Assembly (NCBI RefSeq): GCF_030272615.1
Contig: NC_081408.1
Coordinates: 339,856,793-339,920,792, forward strand
Direction: 5' to 3'
Length of the DNA stretch: 64,000 nt
Source: Cryptomeria japonica
Taxonomy: Eukaryota > Streptophyta > Pinopsida > Cupressales > Cupressaceae
Positions within the stretch are counted from its first letter, which is position 1, and every line of letters begins with the position of its first letter. Of this stretch, positions 43,906 through 58,484 are shown in pieces. The notes beneath the pieces were generated by a model that saw only the letters and a program-made list of their open reading frames with translations, ran no database searches and was not told the DNA's origin. The position numbers were made by a program, and so were the translations under genes.

Positions 43906-45301
43906 TATCGAAGTCAAAAATAGATATGGCACATGTACCTACATGAGTAACCATAATGAAACTATTCAACCAATGCATAGATGTTCAATTCACAATCATA
44001 TATAGTTATAAAAAATAATTTAGTAATAAAAAATTTAGGTACCAATAATCTCAAAAATATTGATTATTTGGGCATAGAATTATGCCTATATAAATATGAT
44101 TGTAAGAGTGGTTATACTGAAGTTAGTTAGAAATGACCTGGGTGAACAACTATAGAATATATTATTTCTATTTAAACATCTAATTAATTATTTTACCTCC
44201 CTATAACTTATTATCATAAAAACATCATATCTTATATTTAATTAACAATTTTCCATAAATACATACATATATATATGAGTTAATTTTTTTTAATTTCAAA
44301 TTACAAATTTATTGGTTATCTATGTAACATAACCATTAAACTTTTATATCAAATTATTCACAAAACTACTTGTTATCCTTAAATTTACTTATTATCTCTC
44401 CAACATAAACATAGACATACCTTCTAAGTTATCATTTCTATAATAAAGATAGGTAGCACGAGATAATCTCAATCAGAAGAAATGAAAGACTACCATCCTC
44501 CTTTAAAAATATACACACTCTATAAGGAAGAGGAAGAATAAAAAATTCAAACTATTTTTCATAATTTTGAATACAATACAAATTAGATAACTTATTAGTA
44601 CTTTTTGTTAGGCTAGTACTATTTCAATCGGTTGCACCCAATTTTCACTAACTAGTTATTATTAAATTGCTTTTCCACCAATTATATCTATGAATTTTTT
44701 CTTTCCATGTTTTTTTAATAAATTTTTCACTAGTGAAGGTGCATGATTTTTAAGCTTCCATATTATAGAAATTGTTTTTCTTCAATCTAATTGGCTCAAA
44801 TAATTATCATCTTATTACGGGATTTCCCGAATTCACTTTCTACATGAGGTTTTTTAGGTAATATTTTAGGTCATTAAAATATTTTAATGCTAATTAATTA
44901 ATCAATTTAGATTTGACAGAAATAAGTATTCCACATTTAAAACATTTAATAAATTTAGAATATACTTTCACCTAATATTCAAATTTTTGTCTTCTATATA
45001 TTATTTTTCATTATAATAAAGTTAAAACAATATAAAATAACAAACAAAATATTTAACCTAAGTCTAACCAATTTAAAGTAAAAGGCTTTAAAAATTTTAA
45101 AGCTAAATTTGACTTATATAACTTAAATTGAATATTGGAGAATGAATTATGACATATAATTTGATTTTTATATTTTAATTTTTTTCTATATTTCCTATAG
45201 CACATGTAATTAAAAAAAAAAAAAAATTAATAAAAAATATTTTATTGTAATCTTATTGGTGAGATACTTATTAAATTAGATTGTTAACTATTCATTCATT
45301 A
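43906..45301. other. AT-rich intergenic DNA, duplicate of 1813-3208
   Basis: It matches copy 1 with small indels at A runs. Nothing else is visible. Confidence 0.7.
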
Positions 45302-45918
45302 AGTTTTTGATTATGAGAAAATAGGCTTTGAGAGGATCCGAAACCCCTTACAATAGGTTTTGAAGGGACCCAAAACCCTCAAGTTTTACCAGGATCTAGA
45401 ACCCACAAAACAATGCTACCACATAAATCAAACCATGAAAACTAGCAGCCCCAAAACAACTGAGCTGACAAAAGCCAACCGAACACCAACATTGCCATAG
45501 GTAGAAAGAGCCAGCCAAACACTTACGATATGATCAGGACAAAAAATGTTGGCCACATCGAAAAGGCTACAACCTTAACCTTAAGAAATAGTGATGAGGG
45601 TTAACAAGCACCCTCAACCAAACAACATGGATGTTCCCGACTCCCTTAACTTGAGACAAAGACTCTAGACACCAAAAAACTAGCCTTGCCCATAACCAAA
45701 TACAACCACTATTTAAACAGGGCCCTTGAAAACTATTAGCTTCCAACCATACAAGATTAAACATAAAAGACAAATTATGCTAAAAAGAAACAAGGGGATT
45801 TTGAAAGGCTTCCCTAACCTTAGACTTGGGTTTTGAGATGGTTCCTAGAACCACAAAAAAGGGTTTTGAAGTGGCTCCCTCAACCACCTTGGACTAAAAT
45901 AGAGGCCTTAAAATAACA
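45302..45918 (-). mobile_element. 3' half of the LINE-tailed element, copy 2
   Basis: This is the duplicate of 3209-3825, cut by the transposon at 45918 and continued at 58858. Confidence 0.6.
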
Positions 45919-45942
45919 GGGTAAGTGCACAAAGATGGTGGT
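45919..45942 (+). repeat. Left terminal inverted repeat, copy 2
   Basis: It has G at base 9, unlike copy 1. Confidence 0.82.
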
Positions 45943-46996
45943 AAAAAAGGGGGGTATAAGTGGACACTTTTTTTCTGAAATCAGGTGAACCTGAACTTGG
46001 AGGAAAAACTTGAAAGTCATTCACTCAAGATATGAAGATAATCAAAGAACAAATATTGTAGTACTCTGAATCTAGTTTCTAAACTACTAAACATTTTCAA
46101 AATTGGATAAGATTAAGACGGTCAAATCCTTCGCACATTAAAAACAGACCCTGATTTTTTCTGAAAAACATAACATAGTGTTTTACGTACGCATCAAAAA
46201 AGTCATAGTTAGATTTAGTATTTTGACAAATCCTTTGGCAAAAAGATAGTTAAGAGTGAGCACTAGAAGAAGTGTATTTTTTATTGAGTCTATTTTTTTA
46301 TGATTTTTCCAATTGAGCTTATCCTTAAAATTAGGTACTTGTTCGTGTGCGAAGCATAACCTGCACTAAACAAATTGAAAATACAATTTTTTTTTTAATT
46401 GTAAAGAATCAAGTGCACTTCAATAATATATAATTTTTTTAAAATTTGGATAAGTATATCAAAAGTTATTAAAAAAATGGTGCACCTATGTCTGTGAGAA
46501 CTATGGAGACACGTAAAAGAAATTCAATAATAATGTTATTGTTGTTCAAATTTTAAAAAAATTCTAAGGTTGGAAAGGTCACAAGATGGGTGAAAATATG
46601 GTGGCAATTGTAGAAGTACCCACTTGATGAAATGTAAATTGATGATGAAAAATTAGATAAACCAAGTTGATAAAATAAAACACGTCAAAAATGAGGGAAA
46701 TGGAGGGAAATCAAACTTCCAAACTATAGCTTTGTCATCCAGGCCTATTTCCAAGCCTAATCAATCAAAAGCGCGTACCGGGTAATTATGGTACAAAAAG
46801 TGCGTATGTGCTATGTTTTTTTAAATTTTGGGTGTGTGTATAATATGATATTGTATATATAATATATAATTTTTCTATATAATATTTAATATTTATATAT
46901 ATATATATATATGTATATAATAATATATAATATATTAAGTATATATATACACACATATAAGTGTATTGTCTCCCCCTCTCAAGTGCGTACAAAGTG

Positions 46997-47038
<42 letters not shown>

Positions 47039-47281
47039 CCTTCCTCCATACCCCATCCCTCTCTCTCTCCTTCTCTCCCCTTCTCCCTTCTTCCATACCC
47101 CATCCCTCTCTCCCCTTCTCCTTTCCTCCATACCCCATCTCTCTCTCTCCTTCTCCCTTCCTCCATACCCCATCCCTCTCTCTCTCCCTCTCTCCCCTTC
47201 TCACTTCCTCCATACCCCATCCCTCTCTCTCTTCTTCTCTCCCTCCCTCTCTCTCTTCTTCTCTCCCTCCCTCCCTCCATA
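46997..47281. repeat. (CT)n tract with CCATACCCCATC units, copy 2
   Basis: It is about 70 bp shorter than in copy 1, with shorter CT runs but a similar number of CCATACCCCATC blocks. Confidence 0.85.
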
Positions 47282-47314
47282 CCCCACTGCAACTATGTCT
47301 GCACTTCTATAGAA
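47282..47314 (+). promoter_or_regulatory. Leader exon, first copy, in copy 2
   Basis: It is identical in layout to 5252-5284, with donor GTAAGTGAATT. Confidence 0.5.
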
Positions 47315-47416
47315 GTAAGTGAATTTATTTCTTGTCTACAACTTCCTCTTTGATTTTTATCATGTATGCTCTCCTAAGAAAATTCACTGATGGATTTGTG
47401 TGTGTATATTGAATAG

Positions 47417-47786
47417 GAGGAAGAAGGGTCTGAAATTGAACCATGGGTGCATTACCATGACAAACAAGGAAACCTGCAGTAATATTATTCTCAAATGTGT
47501 TTTTAATGTGCAGAGAAGGTGGAAAATAGTGTCAACAAAGAAAAATGAAGAGTCAGACTACCTGCAATATGTTTTTCAGAAGGAAACAAGCAGTAGGAAG
47601 AGAAAGAGGGAGAGTAACATAGATGATGTCTTGGAGAATGATAGTGATGGGTATGCGAGAGTTCCCATGCTGTTACACAACGCTTGTCACCTAAAGAAAT
47701 TAAAGTTTGGTGTAAGAATGGCAGTGGTAGTATATGATGACCATCACTTGTCAAAAGGCTTGGAAGAGTACATACCCATAAAATAA
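47417..47786 (+). pseudogene. Small unrecognised gene, copy 2
   Basis: It has the same frames as 5387-5756; YSF is replaced by YVF and KFKFG by KLKFG. The stop at the end of the first frame is shared. Confidence 0.5.
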
Positions 47787-48066
47787 ATCAAGTGTTTAAT
47801 TCCTATAATCATAATCGAGATCAGTCCTTTAACCTTGCAAATTTAATAACATCATATGTTTTAGAAAGGCAGTACTCTGAGGGTTAGCTAAAGCTCTTAC
47901 ACTTGCTTTTTAGCAAAGCCTCATTTTTTGTTTGCTCGTAGTCTCTCTTATGTTGACAATGGTCTAACTTAGTTATATCAAAACTAAACTATCGATGTTA
48001 TATTCTATGATGTTGTATTCATAAATTTAAATAATATATCATTTTATTAGCCCACTATATGACCCC

Positions 48067-48955
48067 TTAGTTGTCATTAGAGGTCATATTGTTTCCTAAG
48101 AGGTCATATGGTGTCCAATGATCCCTTAGGACACCATATGACCCCCTAAGACACCATATGACCCATAACAACACCATATGGTGTCCTAAGGGGTCATAGG
48201 ATGCCATATGCCCCTCAGGACACCATACGACCCATAACAACACCATATGGTGTCCTAAGGGGTCATAGGATGCCATATGACCCCTAAGGACACCATACGA
48301 CCCATATCAACACCATATGGTGTTCTAAAGGGTCATATGGTGTTTTATGACCCCTTAAGACACTATTTGGTGTCGTTAGAGGTCCTATGGTGTGCTAAGG
48401 GATCATATAGTGTCATATGACACCGTGGGACACCTTATGACCCCTTAGATCTTGTTAGGGGTCATATTTTATTCTAAGGTTCATATGGTGTCCTACGACC
48501 CCTTATGACACTGTATGGTGTTGTTATGTGTCTTATGGTGTCAAATGACCCCTAAGACATCTTATGACCCTTTTGGACACCATATGGTGTTGTTAGGGGT
48601 CATATGGTGTCCTAAGGGGTCATATGGTCTCGCCAACAACCATATGACCCCTTAGGACACCATTGGACCCCTTAGGACTCCATATGGTGCTGTTATGGGT
48701 TGTATGGTGTCCTAAAAGGTAATATAGTGTTCTATGACCCCTTAGGACATTATTTGGTGTCATTATGGGTTGTATGGTGTGCTAAGGGGTCATAGGGTGT
48801 CCTATGACCCCTCAGGACTTCATATAACCTCTTATGTGTCATTATGGGTCATATGGTGTCCTAAGGAGTCATATGGTGTTGTATGACCCCTTAGGACACA
48901 TGCATGGATCCCTAGGATACCATATGACCCCTAAGAATACCATATGACCCTAGAG
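48067..48955. repeat. Bidirectional minisatellite, copy 2
   Basis: It is colinear with 6037-6925 with no net length change; only substitutions differ. Confidence 0.85.
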
Positions 48956-49192
48956 AGGGAGAGAGGGGAAGGAGAGGGATGGAATGGGAGAGAGATACAC
49001 CTAAGAGAGGAGGAGAGTGAGCTAGATAGATAGAGATTTAGAGGGAGAGACAAGTGATAAAAGAGAGATAGAGAGATGGGGAGAGAGAGAGGGGGAGAGA
49101 CGAAGAGACGGAGAGAGACTTGATTCTCTCCCCTTCTCTCTTCATCATACCCCTTCTTCTCTCCTTCCTTCCCTCCCTCCCCCTTCCTTCCT

Positions 49193-49260
<68 letters not shown>

Positions 49261-49630
49261 TCCTCTCTCCCCTTCTCCCTTCCTCCATTCCCCTTCTTCT
49301 ATCCCTCTCTCCCTACCTCCCTCCCTCCCCCTCACTCTCTCTCTCTCTCTCCATCTCCCTCCTTCCGTCCCTCCCCACTCTCTCTCTTTCCCTCTTTCCC
49401 TCTCTCTCCCTCTCTCCCTCTCCCTCCTTCCCTCCCTCCCTCCCTTTCTCCCTCTCCCTCTCTCTCCTTCTCTCTCTTCTCTGGCTTCCTCTCCCTACCC
49501 CTCCCACTTCTCTCCCTCTCTGCATCCCTCCCTTCCACCCCCTCCTACTCTCTCCCTCCCCCCTCTCTCTCTCTCTCTCTCCCCCTCCCTCCCTCTCTCT
49601 CTCTCCCTCCCTCCATTTTCCTTCACTTTT
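48956..49630. repeat. GA-rich then CT-rich tract, copy 2
   Basis: The strand switch is near 49122. CT runs are rearranged relative to copy 1, with a net change of +3 bp. Confidence 0.85.
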
Positions 49631-49837
49631 TTCTACTACAAATAGTACATACGAGGTACTAAACCTATTAGTTCACTACCCTACCATAACATTTTTAAGG
49701 CATAGGAGCATGTATGCAGTACTTATTACTTGTAAGCACATACAGGGTACTAAGCCTATTAGTTTGATGCCCTGCCATAATTTTATTTGCCCAAGAGCCT
49801 CAACAACCTCAAAAGACATTTTTGAGGTCGTTGAAGG

Positions 49838-49885
49838 CCCCACTGCAACTATGTTTGCACTTCTATCACTTTTTTATACATAGAA
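49838..49885 (+). promoter_or_regulatory. Leader exon, second copy, in copy 2
   Basis: It has the same sequence and donor site as 7805-7852. Confidence 0.5.
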
Positions 49886-50070
49886 GTAAGTGAATTGTTT
49901 GTTTTTGCATAATTTGAAATGATTGAATTGTTGTTCTTATTAGTTTTGTCAATATTATTGTGATTGTTTATTTGTTTGATTTTAAAAAATAATGATAAGA
50001 TGTATATTTATGATTATTTGTTTGTTTATGAATTGTTGTTTACATATATATGTAATATGATTCTATTTAG

Positions 50071-53003
50071 GACAACTGATATCAACCATGGGAAAGGACA
50101 AATGAGGAACGATGGAACAACGAGAGATTGAAAATGAAAGACAAAGGTAGTGTATGAGGAAATTACGTGACATAAGAATAATGGGAGAAGAAGGTATGTC
50201 ATCCTCAACATCTGAATTTGATTTACCAAATGAACACAAGGCACCTAATGCAATTGAAAAAGAGACATTTGATTTACCGCATGAACCTAATAAATTGAAG
50301 AAGATACCATATTGAATAATCAATTAAATGATGAACATGTACCTTCTCTATTTGATGAGTTGAATGTACATAATGCACCGATGTTAAGACCTTCTAGAAT
50401 CATTCATAGGAAACCAAAGTATCTAATTGACATTGATGAGAATATACTATAGCCAATGCCCGATAAAATGAATGAACAAACTTGTAGGAGAATGGTTAAA
50501 ATAATATGGCAAAACTATTTTGAAAACTTAAATCAAACCGCAAGATGTCAATGAATTTTTCAAATGATTAAAGCTTTGAATTTTAGAGAGACAATGATAA
50601 TTCTAGGCCTAAGATCATCTGAAAGTAACAGTTAAAGAACTATTGTGACAAATCTATTTGATGCATATGAAGCTATTGGTTCAAAATCACGTACTAAAGA
50701 TTCTAATGCTACTTGACATGTCATTACATCAAACATAATGAGAAAGAAAATAAAAAAAGATCATTTGATAAGAAAAACAAGTAAGTCATTAAACGTTACT
50801 AGAACAACATTAAGTAAAATATTAAAGAGGCAGGGAAAAAAAGAGGAACCTAACAATAATTCTCTTTGGGCATTCTCGGGTAGACTACCATGCAAAGACA
50901 CGGTTGTTGTTGATGCACTAAGAACATTAATTGAAAAGTTCTGGCATGAAAACACAAGAGTTTCGCCCAACCAAAGAGATGTTGTTAGAAGGCAAATCGG
51001 GTCTACAAATCGTGAGCCACATGCCAAACACTATTTGGTTACGACTCAAACTAAATTTTATGAAACATTCCTTCAAACGTTTCCTCAAATAAGAATTTCT
51101 TAAAGATTTTTTGAAATGATAAAACCTTTTTAGATTAATATTAATCATGTACGTGCCATGTGTTGTTGTAGGATGCATATTGAATTTTCCATACACTGAT
51201 ATTTTTCATCATATTTGTTCTACTTTGCACACTAATGATGTTTTGCAAGAATGCAATATACAAGCACCTCCTTTGTCGGTAAGAGAATTTATTTCAAGTG
51301 TGCTATGTAATAGACATTATGGTTGCATTTATTATAAGATGGCTTGTTTGGAAGGGTTTTCTGCTATATGTGGTGGTTTGCAATATTTACCAAGATGCGT
51401 ACATTTGGAGAGCACACATGAAATTGGTAGTAAACTATTTTCTTTTGGAAAATACAAGACAATCACATATGGAGTTAAAGATGTAAAAGATTTGAAGAGA
51501 TGTGAGCTAGTGAAAAATGATATGTGTAGCTGAATTTATGAAAATGTTTCAAGAGAAACTAGTTTATGAGTACATAATGCATACACATAGAGCTTGATGG
51601 TTAGATGAGAAATTCAAGTTATGGAAGGACACATTTCATCTTGGAACCATTGTCTCTATCATTGATTTCATTGAAAATTATACACTACAACCTCAAAATA
51701 AAGTGGAATCTATGTATTATCATTCTACACATGTTTCTATTTTTGTACATATAGCATTCATGCATGTAGATGATAGCACAGAGTAGGATAGAAAGGTTGT
51801 AAGAGAGTATCACTTCTACATAAGTGATGATCATAATCATTCATCAGAGTTTGTATAAGGATGCTTTAAAGTTTTCTATGATAGTTTAAGGGAAAGGAGC
51901 ATATGATACAACCGACACTTAATATGGTTAGATAATTGCACCGCACAATTCAAGAATTCAAGGATGTTTTATTGGTTGACAAGGATGCATATGAAAAATG
52001 GTGTACAACATTTTTAGAATTTCACTAAGGATGGACATGGTAAGAGAAAGCATGATGGTGCAGGAGCATGTGTAAAAAGAGCCCTAGCTAGAGAAGAATT
52101 GAAGTACAAAGGTGGTGTTGAGTTGATAGATGTAGAAACAATTGTGTGATGGTGTAAGTCTACAATGGATCCAGGTAATCCAGGTATGTCAATGTTTAAT
52201 ATATATTTTTGATTGATCACTCAATCTAACATTGAAAACTATCTAGATTGTTGTATGGTTACATGATCGAGTGACATGCACTCATTTTTGAGTTTAAATT
52301 CAAGTTCACTGGTAATTTATACGAGACAAATGGTATATTTTTTCTCTTCATGCATGTATTGTTTGTGGGAAGAATGTGAATCACAAGAGTGGGTTGACAA
52401 ATGTTCTTGTAGACCATTGGATCCCATTGATACATATCAAATTCCCAAAGCACTACAATTGAGCCAGATGGAGACATCAGTGGAATTTGACCATGCATCC
52501 AACCTAGTGGATTCAGGTAATTTTTTGAGTTGATTTTTTTGCAAGTATTCTTTTTGGTTCATTTTATTGTACATCATACTTTATTTTTGGTATTGATTAA
52601 CACTTTATAGAATGCAGGTCATGTGTATGCAGTTGTTGCAGAAGAGAACAATGAAAAAGGAATGGATTACTATTTGTGTCGTTGTTTTTAGCCAAAAAGG
52701 AAATTGACAACCACAATCATTGATGGAGAGGGTATTGAGTACCCAATAGGGTCTGTTGTCATGAAAGGAACATGGCTTAGGAGATACCCTATCAAGAATT
52801 CTGTTGTTTTTTTGTTCGAGGACTTGGAAATACATAGACATATTCTTCATTTCTCAAACCTTGTTGTTGCAACAAATATTCACTTGATGAAGTATTGTTG
52901 TAGACCTCATAAAAAGATTTTATGGAAAGTTCATGAATCTAACCACAAGGCAATACTTGACACAATATGTGTTAGAGCCAATCCTGAAGGCTCACTTGAT
53001 TGA
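50071..53003 (+). pseudogene. Transposase, copy 2 (decayed)
   Basis: Exons correspond at 50071-52183, 52257-52516 and 52618-53003. The motifs SPNQRDVVRRQIG, IDFIENYTLQPQN, WLDNCTAQFKNS and HDGAGACVKRALA are all kept. The last exon carries an extra stop at 52689-52691 that copy 1 lacks. Most other stops are shared, so the gene was dead before the duplication. Confidence 0.75.
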
Positions 53004-53523
53004 TTCTACAGTTTAGAGTAGAATGGTTTTGAGAATTTTGTATAAATCATTGACGAATTGTTCTATATTAATTCCATGAGCTAATTTTTACAGGTTTAGG
53101 GGCATAATTTTGTATATTTAAATGGAAATGATTTGATTTGTACATATGTATATGCCAAATTTTGTATGAATCGCACATATTGTAATTCCAATTTTTTGTA
53201 TAAAAGTACATGAGATGATCTGTAAGACATTTTTTTTATATTTAAATAGCCAAGAGCTGATTTGACCATATTTAGAGGCAAATTTTTGAATATTATGTGA
53301 TAATGTTTTGTGACTCTTTTTTGTGACTATGTTTTGAGTATATGTGATGTGATAAGGTCAATCATGAGCATTATTGATTCTTGTATAATCATGGAGAATT
53401 ATTTGAGTCATTATCGGGTCATAGGGGTCATAGATTGAGTCTAGATACAATTTGAGCAAAAAATGTCATTATTGTGAAAAAAAATGTCAAAAAAGTTGTC
53501 AAGCAACTTGTACAGCATGCCGG

Positions 53524-55400
53524 TAGGGTATGACTCTCAATGTTCTAGCACTTTGGGATGAATGAGAGTGGCATTCTTAGCGTAAAATTTCCCATCTAGA
53601 TGTGCTCGTGACGTTGGTTTGTGCACACGATGAACCGAATCAATTCTAGTAAATCCCGCAACTTTGCATTGTATGCAATTGACAGTTTTTGTAGCAAGCA
53701 AAAAATGCTACCACTTGAAAATGGCTCTAAGTCATCAAAACCCAAGATAAACAATTATAGATGAGCCTCAAATGACCCCATAGGTTGAAACAAATTGATT
53801 ATATGTGTCCTAGATTGGAATAAATAGTCTATCAAAGTTTGACAATTTTTTGGACTTAGGGAACTTGAGAGATCGTGCTAGTAGGGTATGACTCTCGATG
53901 TTCTGATTCTTTGGGATGCATGATAGGGGAATTCCTAATGTAAATTTACCCACTTAGATGTTATCATGATGTCAGTTTGTACACACGATGAACCGAATCA
54001 ATTCGAGCCAATCCTGCAACTTTGCATTGCATGCAACTGACAGTTTTTACAATAGGTGAAAAAATGCTACCAATTGAAAATGACTCTGAGTCATCAAAAA
54101 CCAATGTTTGTGCAAAGATCAATCATATGTCTCTTGGATTGGAAGAAACGGTCTATCAAAGTTTGATAATTTTTTGGACTCTAGGCACTTGAGAGATCAC
54201 ATTGTTAGGGTATGACTCTTGATGTTTCGACACTTTGGGATGCATGAAAGGGGCATGCCTAGCATAAAATTGGCCAACCAAATGTGCTTGTGATATTGGT
54301 TTGTGCACAAGAAAAACCAAATCAATTATAGCCAATCCTGCAACTTTGCATTGCATGCAACTGACAGTTTTTGCAGCAGGCAAAAAAATGCTACCAATTG
54401 AAAATGGCTCTGAGTCATCAAAAACTGAGATAGGACATTGTAGAGGAGCCTCACATGAATCCACAAGTTCAAGAAAATCTATCATATGTATCCTATATTA
54501 GAAGAAACAGTCTGTCAAAGTTTGATAATTTTTTGGACTCAGGGCACTTGAGAGATCACACCGGTAGGGTATGACTCTTGATGTTTTAGTGCTTTGGGAT
54601 GCATGAAAAGGGAATGCCTAGCCTAAACCTGCCCACCCAAATGCACTCCTGACATTGGTTTGTGCACACAATGAATTGAATCAATTCTAGCCAATCCTAC
54701 AACTTTGCATTGCATGCAATTGACAGTTTTTGTAGCAGGCAAAAACTGCTACCAATTGAAAATGGCTTTGATTCGTCAAAAAAAAAAATAGGCCATTGTA
54801 GAGAAGCCTCACATAACCCCATAGATTCAAATGGATTGATCATATGTGTCCTGGATTGGAAGAAATAGTCCATCAAAGTTTGACAATTATTTGGACTCAA
54901 GGCACTTGAGAGATCATCATGGTAGGGTATGACTCTCAACATTCCAGTGCTTTGGGATGCATGATAGGGGCATGCCTAGCATAAAACTTCCCACCCAAAT
55001 GCGATCATGACATTGATTTGTGAACACGATGAACCAAGTAAATTCTAGCCAATCCTGCAACTTTGCATTGCATGCAACTAACAGTTTTTGCAGTAGGCAA
55101 AAAAATGCTACCAATTGAAAATGGCACCAAGTTGTCAAAAATGGAGACAGGCCATTGTAGAGGATCCTCACATGACCCATAGGTTCAAACAAATTGATCA
55201 TAGGTGTCCTGGATTAAAAGAAATGGTCTGTCAAAGTCTGACAATTTTTTGGATTTAGAGCAATTGAGAGATTGAGCTGGTAGGGTATGACTCTTGACGT
55301 TCTGATGCTTTGGGATGCATGACAAGAGCATGCCTAGCATAAAAATGCCCACCTAGATGTGCTCGTGACATTTATTTGTGCACACGACAACCAAAATTTG
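53524..55400. repeat. 358-bp tandem array, copy 2 (six units)
   Basis: Unit starts (TAGGGTATGACT) lie at 53524, 53882, 54206, 54565, 54923 and 55281, spacing 358, 324, 359, 358 and 358. The short third step is a deletion inside unit 2 that copy 1 also has. Each unit carries TTGCATTGCATGCAACTGAC or a variant. Minus-strand frames crossing units share a peptide around KTVSCMQCKVAGLA, but they are broken, so coding is doubtful. Confidence 0.9.
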
Positions 55401-55439
55401 ACCACTGCGAGCGTGAGGGTGCTCTCGCACCAATCACAT

Positions 55440-55813
55440 ATTGTTGTTTATATTCATATTGTCAATTTTTATTGTTTATATTTATATTGTTGATCACATA
55501 TGCAAATATTCATTTAAATTTATAAAAGGGAAGCTACCAAATACAACAAATACATAATAATGAACTAAATACAAGGATTTTCGTAGGGCTAATTTAACAT
55601 TTTAGAAATTTTATCAAATCATATTCCATGATTGCAATATTTTATATCATATATTTTTGTTGTTTATATTCACATTGTTGATTACATAGGCAAATGGTAA
55701 ATTAAATTTATAAAAGGACAACCACAAAATACAATGAATACAAAATAATGAACTCAGTACACATTTATTGGATCGAATATCAACATTTATATATATAAAA
55801 AAAGGCATGTCTG
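55440..55813. repeat. AT-rich duplication present only in copy 2
   Basis: TTGTTGTTTATATTCATATT (55441) and its partner TTGTTTATATTCACATTGTT (55659) head two similar blocks about 216 bp apart, both followed by TATAAAAGG and ACAATGAATACAAAATAATG-like sequence. Copy 1 lost this in its 1437-bp deletion. Confidence 0.7.
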
Positions 55814-55936
55814 CTAAGTCAGTACAAGTATTACAAAAATGTGGCATATGCCATGTCCAAATCGATATACAATAAAAAAGTATAATATATCCACATGTAT
55901 TGGTCATTCTATGTCCAAAACTAACACTATATGATC

Positions 55937-58484
55937 CTAAACTTGTGGTGGATCATCAAAATCAAGCCTCTTCGAGGTAGTATGTAGCTCTATAGATGGC
56001 CACAATTAACAACATAACTATGAATTTAACTATAATTCCTTTCCAATTGAAATGTAGATTACTTCATCGGCTAATCTAGGAGCTAATGTCTTCGCTCTCC
56101 TCTCCTTGTCACTCTTAGGAGTTTTCTTGAAGACATACTTAAAAGGATCCACATTATGGCCATACCATGAAGGGGTCTATTGTAGATTAAATGTACAATT
56201 AATACAATGTACTAACATAAATATATCAAAAACACTTAAAAGCTATAATATAGAGAACAATTATGTACCCGTTCTTGAGATACTTCTCCAATGGACTGAG
56301 GATGGCTCACCATCGATAGAGAAACTATTGCTATTACCTATACAAAAAATGATGTAAGATTAAATACAATTAATATAATGATAAATATTGTAGGTTAAAA
56401 GCAATTAATGTAATATATCAAACAAAATTGTATCGGATCTTGAGATGCTTCTCTAGTGCATGGAGGAGGGCTTGCCATTGATGAAATAGCTATGGATATT
56501 TCCTATAGGAAAAAATTATAAGATTATAATATATCACAAGTTCACATGTATGCATGCATATAATCATGAAATCAAGAAAATAAAGTAGAGATACATACCT
56601 CCGCCCTCTCTTGATCCATGGGAGAATCAGGTGCATTCAACAAATCCACATAGCTTAATGGACATTGTAAATGTAAAATAGACAAAAAACACTAATCAAT
56701 CTACAAACCCCAACTAATACTTGATTTCAACATTTTCAAACAATTGTACAACTAAAAATGTGCTCAATTACCTTCTTCCCATGTTTTGGCATCTTCAAGG
56801 AATTCTTTTTCTTAGGACAAGGCCTAGACGCGGAGGGGGTACCCTAAAAAGACAAAATTAACATGAGATACTAGCATAGATAATATATTAAACACAATTT
56901 AAAACATTTAAAATTAAATGACTTTCATATTCCATCAACACATAAGATAAAAAGGGTTGTACAAAATATGATACCATATAGCCTTGTAGGCCAAAATTGA
57001 TCACTGAGAGTGTGATGTCATCAATCTAGGACATTTGGTCCCTTGTCAACACCTACAAACCAAAAATTGGACCAAGCTTTAAAGATAGTTAGTATATCTT
57101 GTAATAGTTTTGAATTCAATGTGTACTATTCTATTTTAACATGTTACAAAATTTATACCTCAGGCATCAAAGTTGCAACTGTAGTAACTGAGGGAGGAGT
57201 ATGGGATACCGCTACTACATCCTGAAATGCATTTTATTTGTCTCAATTTCAATCGATGTATAAATAAAAATTCATTTATGTAATTACAAATTTAAAGTGA
57301 CTGATAAATAAAATGCTATGAATTCAAATCAACACACATGTGTCTGTCACTGATGGGAACCACCATGTCCATCAACTCATTTGTCAGCATGAAATCCTTA
57401 GTCATGTGGCCCTGACATCTACTCCCACAAATCATGCTTGAAAGAGATGTGGATCCATCTACAGCACCCACATCATCTATTCCCAAGCATATCCCTGAGC
57501 AACTGACACACATATGTTAAATGGGCTCTTTGTTGCCACCTGGAGCAACTAATGGTTCAACATCTAGTACAATAGGGTGTGCTAAAAATGTACCATGTTG
57601 GATGATGGTACCAGTCTATGTTGTGGCTGCCTCAAGAGTCTGTAGCTCCATCGACTCTTTCAGCTCTACTAGGATAACCTGATGCACCTTGGGTTTGGGT
57701 ACTAGGGGGTGACAAAACTCCTAGGCTAATTGCCTACAAGCTTTAGGTCTATCTTGGGTAGACTCACCAACTCTACCATGGAACTCTCTCATGTCAAAAT
57801 AGTTTGGCCGCACATTGAGCACAAACTCACAATATACTTTTCTAAAAAGTATAATGGCACCTCATAATTATTACAAGTTGGATCACCAAAGACCATACAC
57901 CACCTCTGCCAAAAATTTTTATTCATTTACACATTGGTACACCAATGTATGGGAAACCTCTTTGCATTAAGAGGTAATGACTAACCAGTTTTAGGATCAA
58001 CAGAAATGGCACATATTTCTTGTTTACTAATATTTTTGTTTTTGACTCCCTCATATGATAACCCATCAACATAGTATTGATGACACCTATCGCTAAAGTT
58101 TCCTCATTTGGTAATTTGTGTGGAAACAACAATGGCACCACTAGCTAATGTTTCTACGCTAGTGGAGAGGAATTTATGATGCTCAAGTTCAGATGTTTTT
58201 AATTTATCAACCAGTCTATTAATTTTAGACGTATTTTTCCCTAACTGATTAATTAATTGCTCTTGTGTTTCAGGTGTGCGGTCAAAAAGAGGAATTGGGG
58301 GTGTATCTTGTGGGTTTTTAGGAGGTGGATTTTGTTGTTCTTGTTGTGGATTAGAAGAATCTATTTTTTGAATCAAAAAGTGAAAAAACCTAATCAAAAT
58401 TAATGAAATTAAATTCAAAATGTAAAACAAATTGAACAAACAGGAAAGAAAGACAAAAATTAACAAAAACTAACCTTGATCCAT
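55937..58484 (-). pseudogene. Convergent transposon gene of unknown function, copy 2
   Basis: It has the same exon plan as 12462-15007, starting MDQ at 58484. The exon near 56265-56338 is open here (VIAIVSLSMVSHPQSIGEVS), whereas copy 1 has a one-base deletion. In the FWQRWCMVF region two base differences from copy 1 are silent, which supports that frame as the coding one. Stops elsewhere are mostly shared. Confidence 0.6.

Noticed and set aside
54156-55201. Minus-strand frames in the 358-bp array with a shared CMQCK peptide
   Set aside because: Each unit breaks the frame differently; the shared peptide follows from the repeat, not from coding constraint.
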